Assembly (NCBI RefSeq): GCF_001999765.1 | Contig: NZ_KV908326.1 | Location: 173,770-237,769 of the forward strand | Source of the DNA: Sinomonas mesophila | Lineage (GTDB): Bacteria > Actinomycetota > Actinomycetes > Actinomycetales > Micrococcaceae | Reading direction: 5' to 3' | Length of the DNA stretch: 64,000 nt | Shown here: piece by piece, positions 58,663 through 64,000 of the stretch | How the letters are laid out: the number at the start of each line of letters is the position of its first letter | Position numbering within the stretch: position 1 is the stretch's first letter | Translations under genes and position numbers: made by a program | The notes under the pieces: generated by a model | The model's input: only the letters and a program-made list of their open reading frames with translations | Told to the model about the DNA's origin: nothing | The model's database searches: none

Positions 58663-59457
58663 TCAGCGGGCGAAGGCGGGCGTGGTAAGCGGAGGCCCGA
58701 GGGCGGCGCCCACCGCCGGGGCATAGCCGAGCCGATGGCCTGCGGACGTCGGATGGAGCGCGACGCCCGCCTCGCTCGGCGCACGGATCCACGGATCTGC
58801 TGAGGCGAAGCCGTGCCCGTCGAATGCCTCGGTGACGGAGACGAAGCCCGCACTGTTCGCTTCTGCGGCGCTCCTGATCGAGGAGTTGAGGACGTCCGCC
58901 CCGACATTGAGGGCTTGGGCCACGGTCTGGAGGTCCCCACTCAGGTTCTCCTCGTCGAACAGCCGCGGGTAGCCCGTCAGTGTGATCTCCGCACGGGGCG
59001 CGGCGGCGCGGACCGCCGCCACCACCCGTGAAAGCCTGCCCGGAAGAAGGGTGGCCGCCGCATGCTGGGAGGCTTCGATCATCTGGGCGCAGTGGACGGA
59101 GCCCTCCAGGCATGCCGCCGTCGTCTGGAGTGCTCCGACGTCGTTGCCGCCCACCGTCACGGTCACCGTGCGCGTCGCGGGCCTCAGGGTGGCGGCCTGC
59201 TGGATGACGTCTTCAGTGGTGGCGCCCCCGCACGCCCTGGTGACGCCGCCGAGGACGGTGGAATAGGCCTCGGCCGTCCGCCCGCACGAGGCATCGGCGA
59301 TGGTGTCGCCGCCCACGCCGGCCGCGAAGGAGTCGCCGAGGCCGACGTACAGCGGGGGCGGGGCTGCCGATGCGGGGAAGGCCGCGGCGCCCGCCGCGAG
59401 GCCGGTGGCAGCGAGCAGGACGGCGCCGAGCCTGCGGATCCGGGCAGAGGTGTTCAT
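58663..59457 (-). CDS. secreted SGNH/GDSL-type hydrolase (second copy)
   Basis: A 264-residue protein with a signal peptide (RLGAVLLAATGLAAGAAAFPASA, cleavage near 32). SGNH blocks: YVGLGDSFAAGVGGD (~37-51), RACGGATTED (~73), TVTVGGNDVGAL (~98) and the His in ALHPTSAGHRLG (~238). It shares the block order and the extra Cys residues with the gene at 57003-57752, pointing to a duplication, later separated by the phosphatase gene. The start is ATG at 59457, divergent from paaZ. Confidence 0.87.
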   Translation of the reverse strand: MNTSARIRRLGAVLLAATGLAAGAAAFPASAAPPPLYVGLGDSFAAGVGGDTIADASCGRTAEAYSTVLGGVTRACGGATTEDVIQQAATLRPATRTVTVTVGGNDVGALQTTAACLEGSVHCAQMIEASQHAAATLLPGRLSRVVAAVRAAAPRAEITLTGYPRLFDEENLSGDLQTVAQALNVGADVLNSSIRSAAEANSAGFVSVTEAFDGHGFASADPWIRAPSEAGVALHPTSAGHRLGYAPAVGAALGPPLTTPAFAR

Positions 59458-59553
59458 GGGATCTCCTCGTGCGCTCGTGGCACAACCAGAGTAGAGGGCC
59501 CGCGCAGAAACCTCCTCTCGTCCTGGAAGGGCTCACCGTGTATTCTTGGTTTA

Positions 59554-59575
59554 TTACCGAACGGCCGGTCAGTAA
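59554..59575. promoter_or_regulatory. TetR/PaaR-type operator 2 (paaZ)
   Basis: TTACCGAACG-GC-CGGTCAGTAA: one departure from the symmetrical pattern TTACCGANCG / CGNTCGGTAA. It lies 52 bp before the paaZ start codon. The matching site at 53595-53616 ties both units to one regulator, probably a TetR-family PaaR encoded elsewhere. Confidence 0.75.
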
Positions 59576-59626
59576 TTACCCGGCCGGAGGAAGTCAGCTT
59601 CGCCCTCTCGGAAGGATCCGTCGACG

Positions 59627-61750
59627 ATGACCACTGCCCCGGAAGCACCCGCCACAGACGCCGCTGCCGCCACGGTCGTCCCCAGCTACATCCGCGACTC
59701 CTGGTGGACGCCGGCCAGCGGCGCCGGCCGGGGCGCCGAGGTGCGCGATGCGAGCACCGGCAAGCTCCTCGCCGTCGTCAACGCCGACGGCCTCGACCTC
59801 GCCGGAATGGTCCAGCACGCGCGCACGGTGGGCCAGCGTGAGCTGGGCGCACTGACCATCCACGAGCGCGCCCTCAAGCTCAAGGAGCTCGCCCAGTACC
59901 TCAACGCGCGCCGCGACGAGGTCTACGAGCTCTCCTACCGCACCGGAGCGACCAAGCTCGACTCGATGGTCGACGTCGACGGCGGCATCGGCGTGCTCTT
60001 CACCTTCGGCTCGAAGGGCCGCCGCGAGCTGCCCAACACCAACGTGATCGTCGACGGGCCCATGGAGGCCCTCTCCCGCGACGGCTCCTTCGTGGGCGAG
60101 CACATCTACACCCGCATCCCGGGCGTCGCCGTGCAGATCAACGCCTTCAACTTCCCCGTCTGGGGCATGCTCGAGAAGTTCGCCCCCGCCTTCGTCGCCG
60201 GCGTCCCCACGATCGTCAAGCCCGCGACGCCGACCGGCTACGTGACCGAGGCGATGGTCCGGCTCATGGTCGCCTCGGGCATCCTCCCGTCGGGCTCGAT
60301 CCAGCTCGTCTCGGGCTCGGCCCGCACGCTCCTGGACGAGCTCGACTACCGCGACATGGTCTCCTTCACGGGCTCCGCCTCGACGGCGAACATGCTCAAG
60401 TCGCACCCGAACGTCGTGCACGGCGGCGTCCGCTTCACCTCCGAGACGGACTCGCTCAACGCCGCGATCCTGGGGCCCGACGCCGTCCCGGGCACCCCGG
60501 AGTTCGAGGCGTTCGTCAAGTCCGTGGTCACCGAGATGACGGTCAAGGCGGGCCAGAAGTGCACCGCGATCCGCCGCGCGATCGTCCCCGCCGAGCTCGT
60601 GGACGACGTCGTCGCCGCCATCGGCGCTCGGGTGGGGGAGCGCGTCGTGGTCGGCGACCCGCGCGCCGAGGGCGCGACCATGGGCGCGCTCGCCTCCCTC
60701 GAGCAGCTCAAGGACGTGCGCGGCGCCGTCGAGTCGCTCGTCGCCGCCGGCGGCCGGATCGCCGTTGGCTCCCTCGACGCGCCCGAGGTGCTCACCGCGA
60801 GCGGGGAGAAGGCCGTCGTCGCCGACGGCGCGTTCATGTCCCCGCTCGTCCTGACGTGGGACGACGTGCGGGCGCCGGCCCTCCACGGCACCGAGGCGTT
60901 CGGCCCGGTCTCGTCGGTCGTCGGCTACACCTCGCTCGAGGAGGCCGTCGAGCTCGCGGCGCTCGGCTCCGGCTCGCTCGTGGCCTCGGTGTGCACCAAC
61001 GATCCGGCGACGGCGCAGGCTCTCGTGACCGGCATTGCCGCGCACCACGGCCGCGTGCTCATGCTCAACCGCGAGGACGCCAAGACCTCGACCGGCCACG
61101 GCTCCCCGGTCCCGCACCTCGTCCACGGCGGCCCCGGCCGCGCGGGCGGTGGCGAGGAGCTCGGCGGCATCCGCTCCGTCAAGCACCACATGCAGCGCAC
61201 CGCCCTCCAGGGCTCCCCGAACATGCTCACGGCCGTCACGGGCGTGTGGCACACGGGCGCGGACCGGCACCTTGCGGACCCGGCGGACCCGTCGGCGCAC
61301 CCCTTCCGCAAGTCCCTCGCCGAGCTGCGGATCGGCGACGCCGTGCGCTCCGAGCTGCGTCAGGTCACCCTCGAGGACATCACGGCCTTCGCCAACGAGA
61401 CCGGCGATACGTTCTACGCCCACACCAACGAGGAGGCCGCGGCGGCCAATCCGTTCTTCCCGGGCATCGTGGCGCACGGCTACCTGCTCGTGAGCTGGGC
61501 GGCTGGCCTGTTCGTCTCGCCCGAGCCCGGACCGGTCCTGGCCAACTACGGCCTCGAGAACCTGCGGTTCATCACCCCCGTCCCCGCGGGGGACTCGATC
61601 CGGGTCACGCTCACGGCCAAGGAGATCACCCCGCGCGTGACCGACGAGTACGGCGAGGTCCGCTGGGACGCCGTCCTGACCAACCAGGACGACGAAATTG
61701 TCGCAACCTACGATGTTCTGACCCTCGTCGCCAAGGAGTGGCCCGCTTAA
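59627..61750 (+). CDS. paaZ: bifunctional aldehyde dehydrogenase / enoyl-CoA hydratase PaaZ
   Basis: A 707-residue two-domain enzyme of phenylacetate breakdown. Residues ~20-530 are an aldehyde dehydrogenase: AFNFPVWGMLEKFAPAF (~175), KPATPTGYVTEAM, SGSARTLLDELDYRDMVSFTGSAST (~225), the Glu in RFTSETDSLNAAI (~270) and the catalytic Cys in VKAGQKCTAIRRAIV (~310). Residues ~560-705 are a MaoC hot-dog hydratase (ITAFANETGDTFYAHTNEEAA, FFPGIVAHGYLLVSWAAGLF). The hydratase opens the oxepin-CoA ring and the dehydrogenase oxidises the resulting semialdehyde. GGAAGGATC precedes the ATG. The paaABCDE epoxidase genes are not in the window. Confidence 0.94.
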   Translation: MTTAPEAPATDAAAATVVPSYIRDSWWTPASGAGRGAEVRDASTGKLLAVVNADGLDLAGMVQHARTVGQRELGALTIHERALKLKELAQYLNARRDEVYELSYRTGATKLDSMVDVDGGIGVLFTFGSKGRRELPNTNVIVDGPMEALSRDGSFVGEHIYTRIPGVAVQINAFNFPVWGMLEKFAPAFVAGVPTIVKPATPTGYVTEAMVRLMVASGILPSGSIQLVSGSARTLLDELDYRDMVSFTGSASTANMLKSHPNVVHGGVRFTSETDSLNAAILGPDAVPGTPEFEAFVKSVVTEMTVKAGQKCTAIRRAIVPAELVDDVVAAIGARVGERVVVGDPRAEGATMGALASLEQLKDVRGAVESLVAAGGRIAVGSLDAPEVLTASGEKAVVADGAFMSPLVLTWDDVRAPALHGTEAFGPVSSVVGYTSLEEAVELAALGSGSLVASVCTNDPATAQALVTGIAAHHGRVLMLNREDAKTSTGHGSPVPHLVHGGPGRAGGGEELGGIRSVKHHMQRTALQGSPNMLTAVTGVWHTGADRHLADPADPSAHPFRKSLAELRIGDAVRSELRQVTLEDITAFANETGDTFYAHTNEEAAAANPFFPGIVAHGYLLVSWAAGLFVSPEPGPVLANYGLENLRFITPVPAGDSIRVTLTAKEITPRVTDEYGEVRWDAVLTNQDDEIVATYDVLTLVAKEWPA

Positions 61751-61785
61751 ACTGAAGCCGTCAGTTCCCCTCGTGGAGGTGCGCG

Positions 61786-62193
61786 ATGACCAACCTCGCA
61801 ACAAGACCGACGACAACCATCCTGACCGTGGCCGACGAGGCGCGGGCCAGGAACTTCTACGAGGGAGCGTTGGGGCTCCCTGTCCGCGGCAAGGACCCGA
61901 CCGGGATGACCATCCTGGGTCTGGAAGGATCCGCATCGCTTGGCCTCATGGTGGATCCGAAGGCGGTCCACTCTGGCCACGCGGCCTTGACGTTCGAGGT
62001 CGATGATCTCGAGAGCGCCATGGCCGATCTCGAAGGGCACGGCGTGCACTTCGAGGACTACGACCTGCCGGACATCAAGACGGATGACCACCACATCTGG
62101 ACCAAGGGCGGGGACAAGACCTCGTGGTTCGCCGACCCGGACGGCAACATCATCTGCCTGCACCAGGGCGGAGTCATCGAGTACAACATGTGA
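61786..62193 (+). CDS. VOC family protein (glyoxalase/dioxygenase fold)
   Basis: A 135-residue protein with paired beta-alpha-beta-beta-beta modules: TTTILTVADEARARNFYEGALGLPV at the start, SGHAALTFEVDDLESAMADLE in the middle and SWFADPDGNIICLHQG near the end, the classical VOC pattern with potential metal ligands (His in GHAAL, Glu/His in the last strand). It may be a dioxygenase, lyase or resistance protein; nothing here decides. Its 35-bp spacing from paaZ would allow read-through, and it ends before a strong terminator. Confidence 0.85.
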   Translation: MTNLATRPTTTILTVADEARARNFYEGALGLPVRGKDPTGMTILGLEGSASLGLMVDPKAVHSGHAALTFEVDDLESAMADLEGHGVHFEDYDLPDIKTDDHHIWTKGGDKTSWFADPDGNIICLHQGGVIEYNM

Positions 62194-62215
62194 TAACGCA
62201 CGACGCGCGACGGCG

Positions 62216-62241
62216 GAGGGCCGGGCAGGTGCCCGGCCCTC
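62216..62241 (+). terminator. terminator after the VOC gene
   Basis: GAGGGCCGGGC and GCCCGGCCCTC form a perfect 11-bp stem with a 4-nt loop, 22 bp after the stop codon and between convergent genes. Confidence 0.7.
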
Positions 62242-62287
62242 GCTGTGTCCCCCGTCAGTGGCGCGGACATCGCTGAGTCCGCGGTCA

Positions 62288-63376
62288 TCAGCCCGCGTCC
62301 GGGGCGTCCCAGCACTCGATCCACAGCGGGCCACCAGCGGTCGCGGCGCGTGAGATGGGCTCGAGCCCGCCCGTATCGGGGTCGATCCGGTACGCCGTGA
62401 CGTGGTCGGACCGCTCGCCGCACACGAGCAGGAACTGCCCCGAGGGGTCGATCGCGGAGCCGCGCGGCTGCGCCTCCGTCTCGGTGTGGCCCGCGAACGC
62501 GAGCCGCCCGTCGGCGTCAACTGTGAAGGACGCGAGCGTGCTCGTCGAGCGCTCCGTCGCGACGAGGACGCGCCCGTCCGGGGTGAGCCGGAGGTCCGCG
62601 CACCAGACGACCCCGAGGCCGGGGTCCGGGGTGCTGGGGGAGCGGACGATGCCCGGCGCGAGGCCCAGGCCCTCGACCGCGGAGGTGCGCTGGAGCAGCG
62701 AGAGCCCGCCGGTCTCGGGGTCGCGCACCAGCACGTCCACGTCGCCCGAGAGCTCGTGCAGCACGTAGACGCGGTCGCCGGCGGCGTTGACCCGCAGGTG
62801 CCGCGGCCCCGACCCCGGCATCGCGGCGAGCTGCCCGGCCGGGCGGACGACGCCGTCGTGCGGCTCATCGAGCGGGAACCACGAGACGCGGTCGTCCCCG
62901 AGCGAGGCCGTGTACACGTGCCGCCCGTCCGGGCTCGGGACCGCGCAGTGCGTGTTGGGCCCGGAGCGGTACTCGGTGGCGCGGGGGCGGGCCGCGCCAG
63001 CGGCCCCGCCTGCCGCCCGTTCGCTCGTGGCCCCAGGGACGGGGAACCGCGCCATGAGGCCCTCGTGGTACGAGGCGCTCAGGAGCTCCCGCCCGCCGGG
63101 CGCGAGCGCCAGGTAGCACGTGCTCGCCGGGGCCTCGCTCTCCGCCGTTGCCGTCGCCGACCCGGTCGCGGCGTCGAGCGCGAGCGCGACGGTGCGCGGC
63201 GGCGTGCCATTCGCTCCCGCGTAGAGCGTGCCCGCCGGGTCCAGGGCGAGCGCCGAGACACGCCCGAGCCCCTCCGCCCGGGAGACGGGCTCGATCTGGC
63301 CCGACGCTCGATCGAGCGCGAGGGTGTCGACGGCGCCGCCCCCGGCGCACGCGATGAAGACCAGGATCCGGGACAT
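62288..63376 (-). CDS. lactonase family protein (YbhE-type seven-bladed propeller)
   Basis: A 362-residue protein with repeated blade motifs such as RVSALALDPAGTLYAGAN, YLALAPGGRELLSASY, HCAVPSPDGRHVYTASLGDDRVSWF, GPRHLRVNAAGDRVYVLHELSGDVDV and GSAIDPSGQFLLVCGERSDHVTAY. This is the beta-propeller '6-phosphogluconolactonase' YbhE family. It would hydrolyse 6-phosphogluconolactone or a related sugar lactone. There is no signal peptide, so it is cytoplasmic. It sits two bases downstream of the ptsP-like gene on the same strand's read-out side (that gene is upstream, ending at 63379). Confidence 0.87.
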   Translation of the reverse strand: MSRILVFIACAGGGAVDTLALDRASGQIEPVSRAEGLGRVSALALDPAGTLYAGANGTPPRTVALALDAATGSATATAESEAPASTCYLALAPGGRELLSASYHEGLMARFPVPGATSERAAGGAAGAARPRATEYRSGPNTHCAVPSPDGRHVYTASLGDDRVSWFPLDEPHDGVVRPAGQLAAMPGSGPRHLRVNAAGDRVYVLHELSGDVDVLVRDPETGGLSLLQRTSAVEGLGLAPGIVRSPSTPDPGLGVVWCADLRLTPDGRVLVATERSTSTLASFTVDADGRLAFAGHTETEAQPRGSAIDPSGQFLLVCGERSDHVTAYRIDPDTGGLEPISRAATAGGPLWIECWDAPDAG

Positions 63377-63378
63377 GC

Positions 63379-64000
63379 TCAGAGCCCGAGGGTGTCGAGG
63401 AGGGGGAGGTGGGCGCGGACTGTGGTGCGGGCGTCGGCGGCGGTGGGGGCTTGGAGGGCGAGGGTGGCGAGGTTCTGGGCCTGGGGGAGGGTGATGGTCT
63501 TGAGGACGGCGTTGACGGCGGGGAGGGCGCGGGGGGACATGGAGAGGGTGGTGACGCCGAGGCCGACGAGGACGGCGGCGAGGGCCGGGTCGGCGGCGGC
63601 CTCGCCGCAGACGCCGACGGGCTTGGGCCGGCCGTCGGGGTTCTCGGCGCTGGCCTGGGCGGCTTGGGCGGCGCCGTCGCAGGTGGCCTTGATCAGGTGC
63701 AGGACGGCGGGCTGCCAGGGGTCGTTGAGGGTGGCGAGGGGGCCGAGCATGCGGTCGGCGGCCATGGCGTACTGGGTGAGGTCGTTGGTGCCGAGGGAGG
63801 CGAAGTCGGCGGTGGCGAGGATGTGCCCGGCGGTGAGCGCGGCGGAGGGGACCTCGACCATGACCCCGGCGGTGGCGAGGCCGGCCTCGCGGGCGAGGCG
63901 TGTGAAGTGGGCGGCCTCGTCGGGGGTGGCGATCATGGGGGCCATGACCCAGACCTCGGCGTCATTCTTGGCGGCGGCGTCGGCGATGGCGGCGAGCTGG
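63379..64000 (-). CDS. ptsP: PTS phosphoenolpyruvate-protein phosphotransferase (enzyme I), C-terminal part
   Basis: The last ~207 residues; the gene continues past the right edge. The PEP-binding barrel is recognisable: VWVMAPMIATPDEA, AGVMVEVPSAAL (Glu ligand), FASLGTNDLTQYAMAADR (the enzyme I signature), LNDPWQPAVLHLI and VGVCGEAAADPALAAVLVGLGVTTLSMSP with the catalytic Cys. It transfers phosphate from PEP to HPr for sugar uptake. The reading frame is open to position 64000, so the ATG inside the window (near 63945) is not the true start. Confidence 0.92.
   Translation of the reverse strand, partial: QLAAIADAAAKNDAEVWVMAPMIATPDEAAHFTRLAREAGLATAGVMVEVPSAALTAGHILATADFASLGTNDLTQYAMAADRMLGPLATLNDPWQPAVLHLIKATCDGAAQAAQASAENPDGRPKPVGVCGEAAADPALAAVLVGLGVTTLSMSPRALPAVNAVLKTITLPQAQNLATLALQAPTAADARTTVRAHLPLLDTLGL

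Overview
The window is chromosomal DNA from a very high-GC actinobacterium. Codon third positions are almost all G or C, GTG starts are frequent, and the content (actinobacterial small ribosomal protein bS22, DUF4229, Res/Ccs cytochrome c maturation beside menB-menE-menA, fused rhamnulose-phosphate aldolase/lactaldehyde dehydrogenase, MmsAB-ChvE sugar importer) fits the family Micrococcaceae, something like Sinomonas or Arthrobacter. I cannot fix the genus from sequence alone. No tRNA, rRNA, CRISPR array, prophage or plasmid functions were seen. About 57 protein-coding genes are supported. REGION 1 (1-24.3 kb) is a carbohydrate-catabolism block. It opens with the start of a Gfo/Idh/MocA dehydrogenase on the minus strand and a divergent L-rhamnose operon (rhaM-rhaI-rhaD-rhaB). 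A GntR regulator and a divergent six-gene operon follow (MFS transporter, L-gulonate/L-idonate-type zinc dehydrogenase, mannonate dehydratase, KDG kinase, fructuronate reductase, KDPG aldolase), which together make a complete route from an aldonate such as L-gulonate to pyruvate and glyceraldehyde 3-phosphate. Next come an ABC sugar importer (chvE-mmsA-mmsB) and, divergently, the L-arabinose operon araB-araD-araA with an aldose epimerase and a LacI-type regulator. Three near-identical LacI-type operators lie in the importer/ara intergenic region. REGION 2 (24.3-31 kb) is looser: a hemerythrin-like protein, a fusion of a degenerate trehalose-phosphatase domain to a GH15 glycosidase, a 22-unit 27-bp minisatellite, a GAF-ANTAR regulator, a small IS481-derived element with perfect 33-bp inverted repeats, and an orphan LacI regulator. 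REGION 3 (31-47.5 kb) is conserved core: DAHP synthase behind an aromatic-rich leader peptide and attenuator, a BldC/excisionase-like HTH protein, the 32-residue ribosomal protein bS22, a HAD phosphatase, a glutaredoxin-like protein, Rex, three tandem Pro/Gln-rich membrane paralogues, a YceI protein, the phosphatase-TlpA-CcdA-ResB-CcsB cytochrome c maturation operon, and menaquinone genes menB-menE-menA. REGION 4 (47.5-64 kb) mixes a TetR/dihydrofolate-reductase-like pair, a persulfide-dioxygenase-like MBL-rhodanese protein, an ABC-F ATPase, an anchored YceI protein, a CPBP protease, a thiolase/enoyl-CoA hydratase/hydroxyacyl-CoA dehydrogenase operon, two paralogous secreted SGNH hydrolases around a tyrosine phosphatase, paaZ, a VOC protein, a YbhE-type lactonase and the end of PTS enzyme I. 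The two phenylacetate-type transcription units carry matching 22-bp palindromes. Across the window, intergenic gaps hold short repeats with a 21-bp period built on a GACCCC/GGGGTC core, often as inverted arrays, and two copies of a long perfect or near-perfect palindrome. These repeats and the aromatic-amino-acid attenuator are the items most worth a second look.
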